This document shows, one piece after another, positions 40,101-55,100 of a DNA stretch of 64,000 nucleotides; the first letter of the stretch is position 1, and every line of letters begins with the position of its first letter. The notes beneath the pieces are model-generated. The model was not told the DNA's origin. It saw nothing but the letters and a program-made list of their open reading frames with translations, and did not search any database. A program made the translations under genes and the position numbers. The DNA is from Erythrocercus mccallii (lineage: Eukaryota > Chordata > Aves > Passeriformes > Dicruridae), in the NCBI GenBank assembly GCA_013397435.1, contig VZRG01002320.1, positions 44,573 to 108,572 on the forward strand. Direction: 5' to 3'.

Positions 40101-43100
40101 TAATAAAGAGCAGATTGGTTAGTAACATCAGGAGGGACTCCTATCTAAAAAAACCCAATAAAATGCTCTCATATTCTCGTAGAGTGCAGTTGTCTTTCCT
40201 GTCCTTTTGGTTATTGCCCAATATTTTAAATCATGCATTTTAGCATTCTCTTCTACTCCCTTGACTGTAGCTAAAACATCATCACATTTCATTATAAAAA
40301 AAAACTTTATGTAATAAAAAATAATATGGCCTCTGGGATTTTCTTTTCTGGCCTTACCTGTTGACTCAAAGTGCATGCTGTACGTTCTCCAGAGAGGTAG
40401 TTTACAGGCTTCATTTGTAATGTTTAGGAGGTTTTGTTTGTTTGTTTTCCCCCAGCCCAGTGAATGCTACAGCCATTTTTACAATATGTGCACATGAATA
40501 ACTTTAGGAATGCTGCTCATTCTCTAAGGCTTCTCAGGAACATTGAAGTGTTCAAAGTCTGGTCTTTGCACAGTGGAGACTGATGCCTTCTGAACTGCTA
40601 AGTGCAGAGTAGCCATGTGTTCTCAGCTGTAAGGAGGCTCCAGGCAAAAAGTGTTGGCCTTTATCAAGCCATTTGTTTGTCCTAAGCTTCTCAGAGGTTA
40701 GTTAAAAAACAAAATACAACTTTCCCGAAAATCTAATAGTTGTTGGGATGAACTAAATTAATGCAATGCTCTGATAGGAAATGGTGAATAGACATCTCAA
40801 CTATGCCAAGACAATTTAATAGCAATTTTGTTCATTTAATAGCGATTGCTGCTTTTAGAAATATGTGAAGCTGCAGAGTTGGCATATGTGCCTGCTACCT
40901 CTTTAAAAAGTAAGCATTCACATGCCCTTTTACCAACTAGTAATGGCATGTGGGGTGTTTCCAAACCTCATAGTTCCAGAATGTGTTTTGATAAACATCC
41001 AGTCAGGGTGGAGAAAAGCTTACAAAAACAACAACAACAAAAAGCCTAACCACCTACATCTGAACTGTATGGATAAATATGACTGCTGATTGCTTTTATT
41101 CATAAAAATACACTCTGGCCTTCAGGATATGTTTGCTTCTGCTCCAAACAGGCATATTATAAAACAAGCTATTCCGTGAAAAGTTAGTATTAAAAAGAAA
41201 GGAAAATTAGGTTTTTTGCATTGCAACCTCATCTACAAAACAGTGTTTTCACTGAATCTCTAGCTCATATATTAATTCTCCAAGAGTGAATAGAGAGAGA
41301 AAACGTAAAAATGGCAGAAGGTGAGGTCTGGAGGACAGTAATAATAGCACAGCCATTTGGTTAGTGTTGCTGCATGTTTTTGCAATGTCTGTGGTAAAGT
41401 GGTGTATTTCACAATAGGACTAATGCATTAAAACTGATGCAAAAGTAAGGAAATACTGATACAATCAGAACTAGATGGTTTGGTTTTTTTTTAACTTGCC
41501 CTAACTCCATTACTTTTGAACTTAAATCAGAGAAATGTTTTAAGAGGAAACTGATATTTTCATATCCACTGTGTTAAAAGAGAGATCAGAACAGAAATTT
41601 TCAAATGTAAAGAAAGAGCAAAGGCATCAATAATAACCCTAAGCTATCTAAACAAGTGTTTTAGCCTTTGTAAACAAACACATCAATTTAGTTATAATAT
41701 AATAGACTTCTATTTCATTGAGAACTAAGATGTAATGATAGATTGTTGTCAGTCATCTGTGTTAGCAGAGTTAGGAAGCAGGCAATTCCTATAGATGCTG
41801 TTCTGCTTTACACTACATTTTCTTTTGAGAATTGTTCGGTGAGCAAGCTTCCTTTTGTGCCTTGCAATTCTTTCAATATTATATCCAAATTTGGGGGAAA
41901 AAGAAAAGGTTGGTAAATGTTGTCTCTTGGTGACAAAAATAATAAAGCATATATTTTAGTCTTTGCATAGGAATTTATACCTGGTTAAAGAGAAGAAGTG
42001 AGTTGCTCTCTGAGGGCTTCACTCATGACCGTGTGCATTTAAAAACCTACAAGAATTATTGCAATCTCTCTTTGTAAGTACAAAACAATTCTGTCAGGTG
42101 CTAAAAGCTGTTTGGCTTTCTTGGCCAACGTCACAGTGCCTGGAGAAGGCCAGCGAGGAAGCTGAACTGTACATATGCTGTGTACATGTGGAGTGCAGCA
42201 CTGGGACATAGCTCAACAAGCACTGAGAGACCCACACCATGTGGAGTGGTGTAGCACCTCACAGAGAACCTGGGCATCCCTAGAAGTAGTAGTACAGACA
42301 AGGGAATGGGACAGAAAGGAATTTTTTGTTTACCTCTGCAGTAACAGGGCTCAAACTTCTCCACAGCACAGTTGCCACATCATCTTGTGATAACTGCATC
42401 TTTCTGCTGCAGCTTGTAGATGTGCCTTTTGAAAAGGCATGAGCATTTAGTTTTCCTGGTAGTATTCAGAGGTCTTCTCTGTCTTCATAGCACATTGTAA
42501 CTCTGTGAGATTCTCTGCAGAGCCAGAAAGCACATACTTTCCCACCTAGAGGTTCCTGTTGGGTGTACCTTGGGACTAAAGTCTTGGTAAAGCAGCAAGA
42601 TCAAGAGAATGAAAAAGAAAAAAATTAAGGTTTGCTGTAGTTTTCTCAAAGAAAGAGCCCAGGATAGAGCTTTGGCTGCTAGGACAGTTGATGCTTCATG
42701 ATGTTTCAAAGTGTGGTTGGTTTTTTTTTTTCTGATGATGATTCTTTTCTCTGGCCTTCCAAAATGTGAATTAGACTTTTACATTGCTGAAGGTAGGATA
42801 GCACAGAAATATCTCAACATAATGAAAATGCTGATTAAATACCTACTTTAAAATTTCATTAAGCTGTTCAGAGTTTAATATTTCCATTTACTTTTCAAAT
42901 TTACTTAAAAATGAGAGTGATTTTTGAAAATTCACCTATTAAGTTAGTTGCATTAGGTTTTAAAGGGTTCTGATGGAGCAGAAAATGTAAAAGTGGTGAA
43001 ACTTTTTTATAATTTGATGTTTTCTTTGTGAATTCCAGCAGATTTGGTATCCCACATTATAAGAAATACTTTAATGATCAAATTCAACAGATTTTTTAAA

Positions 43101-46100
43101 ACTGCTCTGTTAGAGGCCAGCCTTTGAATTCTGCATTAGGTCAGGGGGTCAAAGTCTGACCCTTAGGCTTAACACATAGTAAAGAAGTGTATTCTTCATA
43201 ACTAAGAGGCAGACTTCCAGTGACAGATACTTTTTAGTCCAGTATCACTCAAACAGGCAGACTGAGTTATTTCACAAGTATAAGGGAGTTGAACATAAAG
43301 GAAAACAATTTGTACTGAGCCTGACAAGCGGAGAGCCAAGGTCAGTGTCATTCTGCATTGCCTTGAGGAATTGGTTAGAGACATTTTGTGGTGTTAATAG
43401 TTTTACAGCTACTCTGGGGTGAAAGTCTGCTTTATTCCCAAAGCTGAAACCATAAGAATGTAACTCTTTGCTTTTCAATGGACAGGTTCGTATCAATGAG
43501 GAGGTATTCAAGTCCCAATACAGGCTGTGGTCAGACTTCTCTCTCAACAGCCATGCTTGCTGGGTCCCCTGCTTTGAGTTATGCCCATGTGAACAAGCCA
43601 CAGACACACTATTTGCTGTATTGAATTCAACTAGAGCTCAAAAAATAGTATAATCCTTTTTGCCTAATCAAAGTTGCCTCCCTCCACTATTATAAAAGGT
43701 AAAGGAGAATGAGACACATTTGCCTCCTGCCTCTTTGCCTTTTGATGTAGCATGTATTTCAGACTGTGATTCCACTGGCTCTTCACCAGGGCATACTTGG
43801 AGATGATGCTGAGACAGTGTGGCCCATCTCCTGATATATCCATACGTCCCCTCTCTCCTCTGGTGTGGTCATGCAGCAAGTAGGAAGCAGATGTTGCTGC
43901 AAGCTAACAAGTTGCTACTTGGGAGGGAGAGGAAGGGAGAAAGGGCAATGCAGTGAAAGGGGCCAACTGGAAGGTGGTCCCAGGCTGGAGAAGGGGAGGG
44001 CAATTCTTCAGCTTTCAGTACTGGCCCACACAGATTTAATAAAAGCAGCTGAAGCTGAAGAAGAACATTGTTCAAGTAACCAAGGTGACCAATGGACCTC
44101 AACAAAATTATTGGCTTAGCTAATTGTATTTATTGCAAGATTTGGCAGAGTTTGTCGGAAGAAAATGGTATTATTTTTTGCTGTTGAGAGTATTTCTTTG
44201 TAAATGAATGTCAGCTGAGGTGGATTCCTTACATCTTTTTGAATTCTGCTTTTTCTAGTAGTTGCATGGGAACCACTGTACCGCTGTACTGCTGTGACTA
44301 ATACTCTGTGTAAACACAAACCACCAGCCCATAACACAAAAGTGCAACACCCCCCACAAGAAAGAAGCAAATAACAGCCCCTACCGGCCAACAGGTATCA
44401 AAAAGAGTTTAGCAGAAGATATTGTGGATGTTAGGAAATAATAAGAATATCCTGAATTATCATAAGGAACTTCCATTAAAAAAAGTGCATTGGTTTCAGA
44501 AAAACTTGTTCAGCTTAGTATAAAATAGTGAAACTGTATCTGTTGCTTTGTAGTCACTGAGCCTTTTTTGCTGTACTTTAACAGTATAGCAATGAATACA
44601 CTTCCCCTGAATTGCCATGAAAAGCAGACTCATCATTTAACTAGTTAATCAAGGCTTATGTAAAGTAAAAAAGATACTTGTGCTAAAACAGTAGAAGTAT
44701 GCAATCTTACTGTGTAATAGGAGAATGCACATACTCTGTTATATGTATGTGTTGGTAGCTCTGAGTTCAGATGTACTGTGATAGGACTTGAAACTTAAAT
44801 AGGGTTAAATTCTTAGAGCTAATATATGGGGTTTGGGTTTTTTAAGGGTACTTTAGTGAATTTTCAAGTTTAACTTGAGAAATATGAAAGGATTATTTGA
44901 GGACTAAAGGATTATATGAACTTGAATGCTGACCAAGGTAATACAGAAATAAAGGGGGCTTTGCTTTCTGAAAAGTTAATATTCATTTATGCCAATGTGC
45001 AAGACCTCTGAATGCCACAGAAGCTTTAAAGTTCTGCTTGACATGGGCCGAATTAACACTAATGTTGGACTTGTGAAGCCAAATAAAATATTTTTGTTGT
45101 GATCGTTTATTGAAAATTAATTTTTATGGGACTGTATGGCAGTCTGTTAGTTGGGTTCTCATGAAGGGACAAAATCATTTTATGGAGGCCTTTCAGGGTT
45201 TTGTGTAAAAATGTTAAGTTCTTCAAGGTTTTTCCTTGTAGGGCTAAATTTCAAACTACTTTTTTTCTTATTGTTCTTGAAGACAGTGACAGATAGTAAC
45301 AATTGACAGACAGTAAACAATTAACATTGTTTACTATCACAGAGCTTGTGAAATGCAAAGTGAACTGTAGTATTTTTAGATGCAGAAGTTTTAGTTGAGT
45401 TTATTGCCTGTTTACTGTAATGAAGGACTAGTTAGCCATACTAACTAATGTTCTCTTGCAGGCCACATCACAGCTTGCTGTGTTTCTATAATTCTGGCTA
45501 CCAAGCTCAAAATACAGAGGTAGAGCAGTCAAAAGTCCTATTGATTCGAGATTGATTTTATCCATCTTTCAAGGGAGTATTTACTACTTATTGCCTGCAC
45601 AGTAAGGGGGGGATGAACCTTGTTGGTTGGTGACCATGAAGGGTTAATTGCTAGAGCTTTTGAAGCCTCTAGGCTAATTCTTAAAAAATTCTTTTTCTTA
45701 TTGATTCAATACTCATAAGGTCGACTAACTGGATACTAAGTAGTGGATCTGTTTTTGCTGATGAAACGTGTTACTATTTTACTTTTTGATTTTTAGGGAT
45801 CCTAGAATCTATTTGCTAATTTTGCACAGTGTGTAAGTTTGATGGTGTTTTCAGCAGTTGTACTTAATACTAAAGAATTGTTTCAGTACTTTTTTCTTAT
45901 TGTGAAGATGAGCTGTCAATATCTATGTCAAGCTCTGCTTTCTGAACCAGCAAAAGGAGTCTTTAATAGGTCTGTCAGCACTCAGCCCCACTGAGACAAA
46001 GCACAGCCTTACAGATACGTAAGTGCTGACTCAACAAATTCATTATATCTGAAGCAACTCTGTTGGACTTTACCAAGCACAGTTGAAAGAAATTAATAGT

Positions 46101-49100
46101 TTTTCCAGTTCTGGTTGTTACAGATGTGATGGAAAGCCAGTCTTTGCTATGTAGAAATAGTCACTTTGAGAAGTACCTCCTTGCACATGCAGTCATTTAA
46201 ATAAATAGAGCCGGTTAGTATGAAAAGTAAAAATTGACAGTAGAAAGAGAACAAGTTTTAAAACCAAAATGCTTAAGGGTAGTGTATATAGATACAGTAA
46301 ATGAGGGTTTATTTTGGCAACTTTATTACTGTGAATGTGTTTGAACTCTGTCTCTGGGCATGAGTCACAGGATTGGAGGAGAATTAGACCAGAGCTTACA
46401 CGAGTTTGATTGCTTTACATGAAGTTTGTATGAGTTTGTTCATAGGGATACATTAACAGCAACAACTAGAAAGTTAATTTTGGAGAAGGTTCTATTAATA
46501 TTTAAATATGAATTTAGCTTGAAGTGGATTAAGATGCTCAAATGTTCCAGTCATTTTTAATCTCAACTATAAATTGCATTAGCAGTGCTTTGCAGTTACC
46601 CATATAAAATTGTCAGTGTTTAGAACTTCTGATCACTACTTAGGCATTTTCTCTGTCATCCCCAGGAAAGATGTCTAGAGACCGGGCTCTCAGGAAGCAG
46701 CAGCAGCTGAATAATTTGGTAGCAGCAGTGACAAAGCTCGCGAAACCTGGAGATTTGATTGTGGATTTTTGCAGTGGAGGGGTAATGTATATTTTTCTTG
46801 TGCAATTTCTTTCAACTTTAATCTTTGCAGTTCTAGGTAGTTGCTGCCACAAAGCAAAGCAGAAGTGCAAATGCTGGAATTTTAGCTGCTTTCAAAGGTT
46901 CTCTCATGGGTACAGGGATGCTCATCATGTAATGAGTACAAAACAGAGAACACTGAAAAGTGACTCAGTTTTTGTTGTTTGTTTTCACAGGGCCATGTTG
47001 GAATTGTTCTTGCTTATATGATGCCATCATGTCAGGTAAATTCTCAATTGAAAGATTTCTGGTAATCATCTTAAGAAGATATGTATGTAGAGAGGACACA
47101 TAGAAGTCACAGTTGTCTCAGCAGAGGACTTAGCTTTCAAACGTGAATTCTTTAGCATAATCCCCAAATGTGTGTGGCGCTTTCCAGAGAAGACAAAAGC
47201 TGTAGGAAAATACAAAATATTTTCAAGCCGATTAACACTAGCAAGTATTAAATGCCTTCAATTGTTTCTGGATTTCCAGGAACATTTTATACTTCTCAGA
47301 CTCTGCCACAAGAGATTCAGAGGTTTTCTCAACAAACTACAAAGTCTTCTGCTTGGTAATGTACTTCGATTTCTCAGTGTCTTACTTTCTCCTATGTGTG
47401 AAATCTAGGTGGTACTCATAGAAAATAAGGAGATGTCTCTGATCCGTGCTAAAGACAGAAGTGATGAACTAGGTTTAAACAACATTTGGTTCATTCAAGC
47501 AAATTTGGACTATTTTAATGGGACTTTTAACGTTGGGGTAAGTGATTATAACTTTTCCACTTCAAAATTTCAGTGTCTGATTAATTATGCTTAAAACAAC
47601 TGATATACATGAGAGAATAAAATTCTGTCTGTCCTTACAGGCCGTGAAAGTAAATGAGATTAATGTCCTGTCTAGAATTTCACAGCCCTAGTGAAGAATA
47701 AGGCATAAATAGTATTTTGCAGCTCTGTAAATATTCCTGTCATCTAGTTTTTTTGTGCTGTTAATAGAATATGAACCTCTGTGGCAAGGTGCAAGCTTTC
47801 TGTGCAAGACTGACTGTTCTTTAAATCATCCATCTAAAAAGCCTGTTTTGACTGTAGCTGAAGATGAGTAATGTTAAAGGTTTATGGTACATGAACAGTG
47901 CTGTTTAACTGTTTGGTTGGTTTATATAAGAGAGGAAAAGAAATTTAGTGCAGGAGAAACAGGAGAGAATAAGTGGTTTTAGCCCAGTCCTTCCAAGTGT
48001 AAATTTCCAATTCTCTAGCTTTATTTTCTGTGCTGCATTGTCATATAAATCTCAGTGGGTGAACTAGAGAGCTATTTCAAAATAGCAGAATCTCATGAAT
48101 AACGTGTGAAGTGTTTAATAGTTGTTTTATTAAATGAGTCTCCAATTTTTTGGTCATTGGAATTCCTGTCTTAATTTCTGGGGGCCTGTTTTAAAGATTA
48201 ATACAATGTTAACCCTGTGGAGTTTTTATTTAATAAAAAAGTATTATATTCTCTCTTCAAGTTTTATGACAAGGGAGATACCAAAGTATGTGTCAGAAGA
48301 GTTCACTTGGAAATTCTTCTTTTCCAGGACTTCATTTCCAAATATTAGTCTTCACATTTTATTTTGTTTCAGATAGTGAGTTCAATATATAGGGTATCCT
48401 GAGAAAGCTTTGTCTTTAATTTTATTTGGGATATTTTCTTAACTAAATGGGTTCTCAGAAAGCCAAAGAAGAAATCAGTTGACAGGTCATACAGGCTCAG
48501 CAAAGCTACTGGTTTAAGGTCTCTTTTTCTGCAACCAAAGCAGAGAGCTTTGTTTTCTACTTGGATAGGTGAGGAAGTAACTATAATTACATTCCTTGAT
48601 AATCTGATAGCTGTGATATTAAGAATCTCTGATGTTAAACTAGTGGTTTTTTGGTTGTTAAATTCATATAAGCAGAAAATTGTATTGTGAAATTATTTTC
48701 TTGTTAATTTTTTAATGTTCTGCCTGAGACAAGAATATTTGTTTCCATCTGTATGCAATTACAGTTCAGTTGATGATTAATGGTCTCCTCAGCTGAGTTT
48801 ACAGCAAGCAGACTGGAAACAAAAAAGACTTTGTTTTAATCTATATCTGAGAGCAAAGTTTTATCTTCTTGTTGCTCTACCTTGAAAAACAGCTTTGAAC
48901 CCTGAAATTTGAGCTGTGCAGTCTTAAACCTCTTCTCTAAATGTACAGTGAATAAAAAGCAAAGCAAACAATGCAGTTTTATAAATCCACATTGCTGCAT
49001 AAAATCAAAACTGTGCCTCAAAGACGTCCTTAGTTTAAGTCTGCACAAGGCCTACTCTTTGAAATACTGAGCACATGGGATGAGGCAGAGGAGGCAATGC

Positions 49101-52100
49101 CCCACTTCAGTGATGGCATTGGGCATCCCACGTATAGATAGGAGAGCTGCCTGTTCCCTTGCAGTATGTCGGGTACTGCAGGAACTTGCTTTTCTGTTGG
49201 AGAGCAGGAAGAATTTGGGTGCAACCTGTGTGTTGCCCAGACACGTCAGTGCTCTCAGGTAGTTGTGATCAAATGTTACTCTAGTTTTAGTGGAGGAGCC
49301 CTGCACCGAGAAAAAGAAATAAAAGAATATGGAGAGGGGAAAAAAATTAAAGGAGAGCAAATTATATTTGATGCTTCCTCTAGCTCCACTGTTTGTTTCC
49401 TATAGGTTTTATTAAGTACTTGAAAATCAAATTATCTGAATTTATGCATAATTTTTTCTTTTAAATGTGACCTTCAGGTCTATCTATTTCTTCTCTTACT
49501 GCTTAGTTGAAATCCAGTTTTGACATAGTTCTTTGTATTTCGAAATCCTTTTTGCTTGACAAAGCCTTTTGACAAATCACCACATAGTTTTTTCTGTTAC
49601 TATCTATTCCACAACTGCTGTTTTTCTGGAGATTTGTTTTTGGTTTATTTGATGTCACAGTGAGGTGCACCTGCTTTTGAGTGCTTTTAGTGAGTGACCC
49701 TTCTTCAGTGTTGATTCCTTGTTAACGAAACGAACCCTAAATTTTCCTCAACATAAGATATGCTGGGTTGTATTTAGAATGTTCTTGTTTCCTTGGTTGC
49801 TGTTTCTCCTGCCTAGGTGGCCCTGCACGCCTGCGGGGTGGCCACAGACATGGTGATGGAGCACTGCCTCAGAGCACGGGCAGCCTTTGTCATCTCCCCC
49901 TGCTGCTACGGCTTCATTCAGAACACAGTCAGGTTCAAATATCCACGAAGGTAAGCTAAAGCTTGCAAGATAAACCCTAAAGTACCAACTTTAGTGAGGG
50001 AATAAAATCCTAAAAGAGTTAATTAATCATTTGAGGGTTACTGTGAGTGGTGAGGCTCAGCTGATTCACACTTACAATGAAACTGTTTCCTCCTGTTTGT
50101 CAGCCCATCCTCACAGGCACGTGGGTAATTCCTGGAAATTTTTTTTTCTGGATTTATCTGTTCCTGGTTCGGAAGACTTTATACAATAAACATCGTAGAT
50201 ACAGTATCTAATATGCAGACCTTCTACCTTAAAGTCACAAACTTAATAGAAAACTCATGAAAATTACTCTAAGAAGGAGAATTGACATTTTAATGTTGGA
50301 GGAAGATGTAAGCAATCAGGTTAAAGAAATGGGTCTGCTTTATACCACGGTTTACTGCTTGTGGAACTCCTTTGATTTATTCCCAAGCAGATAAGCTTTC
50401 CTGTGTTTCAGTTCATATTTTTAATACTTTTCAATGTATTGTGTACGTATTTTGTGTTCAAATCTGCCTTGTGGGAGATACTAGTATATCTTATGCTTAA
50501 GAATTTTAATACCTTTGATATAAATAAAATGTAAAAGATAAGCATAAAGTGTCAGAAGATAAGAGATTAAACAAGCCTTCTGAGTCAGAAGTAGATGGAG
50601 GAAAAGGATTGTGTTTTGGTTGGCTTTTTTTTTTTGTTCATAAAACTGAATTTTGCATTTTGGATGTCCAAGATGAATTAGATTTAATTCTACTAGGAAT
50701 TACATCAACGACTTAAGTATATATTTGCTAAAATAAGAAGCTGAAACATGCAGTCTTAAAAGGAATCAACAAATCTGAAAAAGTATTATACATTTGTACG
50801 ATATATTTCACACTTTTCTATAATATCAAAGTGTTCTGGCACTGCAGTGCATAGAAAGTAATTATTTATAACTTGTCAGTTTGATAACCTTTGCATTTAA
50901 CTGTTCTTTCTTAGTCACTTTAATAATCCTATCTCTTTGTGTGTGTCTTTTGTTTTCTCTTATGACACAAGAAAACAAGTAACTCTTCTAATGAAGAGCC
51001 AGTAAAATTCCAAGCCTTCTAAAATTAGCAGGCATATAGTTTTTCTCAGTAGATATGTTTTAAAATTGGCTGGTTAATGCTTAACTTTTGACCAGCTACA
51101 CTTTTAGACCATGAAGACTGGAAATGATCACTTAGAAAACTTTTGTTGCTGTAGATGCTTCAAGAATGCTTGTGTTTGCTAATATTTTGAATCTAAACTC
51201 GTACCTCTATGAAAAAACTATCAACCTGATCTTGAGCTGCATTTTAGGGTTTGCTTTTTCTTTTTTCCTTGTGTTACTTGATCATAAAACATGACAGCCT
51301 GGCCATATTCCCATAGTGGCTGTGATCTGTACTCAATTCCATTGTAAAGACCCTTTAGCTTTGTGATACAAACAAAATATATGTGTGTATAATTATTAAA
51401 TCTATGCAAAGTGTTTGTGTGACAATGAGAAAATCACAGTATGTATTTGTTAGCATTTATAATGATTTAAAGAGAATTTTTATTAATACTGGGAAAAAAC
51501 CCACCACTAAATACACTTTTCTAGTGAAATGGAACTGTAATGGGTTTTGGTATTTTTAATGCCTTTCTGTAAAATACAGATATTGCTGTTTTCTTTAAAA
51601 TGTGTTCAAGTATGTAATGATTGCTTCTATTTTCCACCTTTGCTGGTTTTAGATGTTAATTGAATTTATTGATCTATTTATTTTTTTTCAGTCATCAGTT
51701 CAAAGAAATTTTGTCTTACAAGGTATGTAAAAGGACAGAGAGAAGTGTGTTTATGTGCAGTTTCTTGCATTTTACTGGATCTTCTTATCAAATGAAATAT
51801 AGGTGGTTATTTTCTAATTGTGAGGAGGGGCATGTGTTAAATGAAATGTTCATTATTAGTGCAGGTGTCACTGTATTGTCTCTCCATCATCCATTTTAAA
51901 GGCTTTTTTCTTCAATAAAATTAAATAGTTTCTCCACAAAAAAATCAATTTTTTGTCATAATGTATAAGTGAGCCATTCCTAAGGTCCTTCAACGCGTAT
52001 CAGTTAAAAATTACAGGATACCAATTTGTTTAGGTGTTAAATATAACTGTTGTAATGAACATTAGATTCCTCTCTCTAATTTATGTCTAAAACATTGGAC

Positions 52101-55100
52101 ATAGTAAGTAGGAAGAGCTTGAACAGGTCAGCAAGAATTTAATACAGTATTTACATTTTATACAATTATAAAAATGTTAGATATTATTTTTAAAATATTA
52201 AGGTGTGTTTTGACTAAGCAGCTGGGGTCTGTGGAGGTAATCTGAGAGAAATGTGTGAGAAGTTATCACTGAAGCATTCAGCTCTGACAGAGTGAAGGGT
52301 AACAGGAGGGTGGAAAAGGACACGATCAGAGAGGTGGACAGCATAAAACTGATACTGATGTGTTAAGTTTTGTCTTGTGGGTTTAAACTAGTTAGTGATG
52401 AGCAACCCAAAAAAGTTAGAAATGCTTAATGTGGCATGGAAAGAACATGTTTCCTTTTGAGAGAAGCAAGGTTATATAGAAACTTTACTAAATTTACGGC
52501 TCAAATCCTAGACAGGACTCTTGGCTTTTACTATAAAGAAGTGGTTTTTGGAGGTGCAAAATAATTCTTTGTAACAGAAATATGGAAATGAAGGAGGATA
52601 TTTCTAATATCTAAATGCTTTTGGGGACAGTAGGCAGTGGAAAGATAATGTAGGTGGCAGGAAAATAGAGATTGTCCTTTTTAATGCCTAAATTAGAGGA
52701 GGTTTTAAAAATTCAGAAAATGTCCAGCCATCCTATAAGGGAAGTTCAGTTGTCAGGTAATAAATGCCCTATGACTGAGATGCCAAAAGCCACATGATGG
52801 ATTTGGAGCTGCTATTATTTTTTCCCACGATTAATGTTCTTTTCAAGAACATCCATCTTTAAGACATAATCACAAAGAATTCAGATTTAAGTTCAGAAAA
52901 AAAAATTATTTACTATCACTATTAAACCTGGTGACAGTACAGAAAGAGATGGTGTCAATTGTAAAGTCAAGGGTGCCTACATTAGGGTAGTGTGTATCAT
53001 CTCATTGCAACTCAGTGATTTTTTTCTTAATCTGTTAATCCATGGAGATTTAAATCACGGGGTTTGTCAATATTGTAGAAGCTCTGGAATTTTATTATTT
53101 CTGTTGCAGAAGGGCACAGGAGTCAAAGATAGGGCTAAAAAATATTGCTGCTCTTAGTAACATAAGAGTCTATACAATTGGTCTAGGATGGTTGGTGCCT
53201 CAAATAATCCTAGTTATAAATAACTTCTGTTATGCAGCTAGCTGTGTGTGTTTTTATATTTCATATTAATAAATTCTTACAGGTTATTGGCTAGCAGCCA
53301 GAGTTGCCATATGTTAGCCAGACATTGTCTGTGTCACCCACTCCAGTTCCCATTTTAAATTAATTTCTCTTATCTTGCATTTTAGTGAGATCTAAAAAGA
53401 CATCCAGAAGTCTGGCATTTCCAAAACTTTTTTGATGAGAACATGATGCTGTAATTCATTAGTTTATGGTTGCAAGGAATAAGGTTATGATAGCTGTAGA
53501 TTTCTACTATGGTACATTTTGAGACTCTTTCAAGACACAAGGAGAATTGGAAAGTAGAACTGTATAAATTTGCAAATACAGCTTTGGAAATTTAATAGAA
53601 ATTGAACACGTGGGTGTTCTAGTGTTTATGCATACTTTGGGAAGTTTCTAATCATTATTTTAGAAATGTTTTTCTTATTTCAGCCTACAGGGAATATGAC
53701 AATTTAATCACTGTGTTGGGGGAAACAATATAGTCATAACAGGCTCTAGTTTATCTTTTTGGATCACTCTGTAAGAATTGGAGTCAGTCCAGATTTTCAG
53801 GTTAAGTGACGAGACTTACCTTGGCTCTGGTCTGGTCCAAAGAGCTGGGAACTTGCTGTTGCAAAGAGCCAAGTTGTATCGGGTGCCTGAAGGCTGGTGA
53901 GGAGTTGTGTGCTAACATGGATCTTCTCCCTCTCCTCTAAATCCCTCTTTTTCTCCCCAAACTGCCTGTCACTGCTGCTTCTCTTCTAACAGTGGCCACA
54001 TTGTCCATGGCACCCTTTCTTCTCTGTTCTTCAGTAGTCATGTCAGGGTTTAACATTTTCAACTCTTTTGTACTACAAGAACAGCCGCATTTGAACTGAA
54101 CTGACTGGCTGTAACATGTTTAAGGCCTAAATGTGTTATGACACGTTCTTATTTTGCTTCCATATTTTCTATGAAGCTGTGAGCTGGAAACCTTTATGTC
54201 AATGAGCTGTGCTAGGGAGCAAATATCCTTGCATCAAGATATTATAAATATATTTAAATGAGTAATATTTGTGCATCAAGCAGTGAAAATATTTTATTTA
54301 TAATATATGGGGATTTTTTTTTGTGGTCAGGTGTCTATTTATGAATTGGATGGAGTATACTGGGGGAATTACCATCTTGATTTAATATGAAGGTTTTTTG
54401 TGGAGTGAAGACTTGGGTGTTTATGGCCCTCTAAAAAAAGCTGGAGTTAGTATCCTTAGAATCTGAAGTATCACTCGGTAAAGTTGCTCTCTCCATCTGT
54501 TACAAGAACCAAATTTTTAAAATAATGATTTTATATCAGGCAAAAATTAAAAAAATCTTTCTGATGCAAGACACATGTCCTTGTTTCAGAACTATAGCTC
54601 TGGAAGCTTTGCTTAGGAGAGCACTGTGTGTTGCCCATTTCTGTTTTCTCCCCATGACGTTGTGGGAGACTTGGGAATGTTGTGTGGTTCTAAGATGGTT
54701 CTGATTTTCTCTGCCCTGTACTGAGTATTGCAGCTGTCCCACAAAGCACAGCTGTCATCAGAGCAGTAATTCCATGGCCACACCAGCAAGGCTCTTGCTC
54801 TCACCACCTGGCTAACCTGCCTTCCTTGGCTTGGCTGCTCTTTGAGGAGCCGTTGTGCTGGCACGGGCCATGGGCATTGAAGGCAAGTGAGGATGGGGCT
54901 CTGCTGCTGCTCTAAGCTGGGAGCAAAGTGCACCCTCCCCTGCACCATCCCCCTGGCTGACTGGGCACGGAGAAATTCTTCTGTAGGAGTCTCTGCAGAA
55001 AATTTTAATGGAACGGGGGTAGTTTGAAAGTAAATTGTGCTCCTTTTGATGGAGGAAACTTTCTTATTCAAAGCCAGGTGTTTTTTGCTTTCAGGATCTG

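Larger units (their letters stand above)
22076..46665 (+). other. GSTCD: GSTCD large intron between coding exons 4 and 5 (24.6 kb)
   Basis: This single intron is over a third of the window. It splits the protein exactly between the GST-like and methyltransferase-like parts. I saw no nested gene, tRNA or clear mobile element. It holds a perfect inverted repeat at 37211-37308, a run of 19 A at 39951-39969, and a small hairpin at 45312-45335. Open frames of 100-141 codons at 27080-27403, 29788-30165 (minus), 32152-32460 (minus) and 33441-33866 look like chance frames in AT-rich DNA. Confidence 0.85.

Noticed and set aside
45312..45335. Short hairpin AGTAAACAA/TTGTTTACT with a 6-base loop
   Set aside because: Nine-base arms in AT-rich DNA are expected by chance in a window this long.
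46640..46870. Minus-strand frame over GSTCD coding exon 5
   Set aside because: It is the shadow of the real plus-strand exon.
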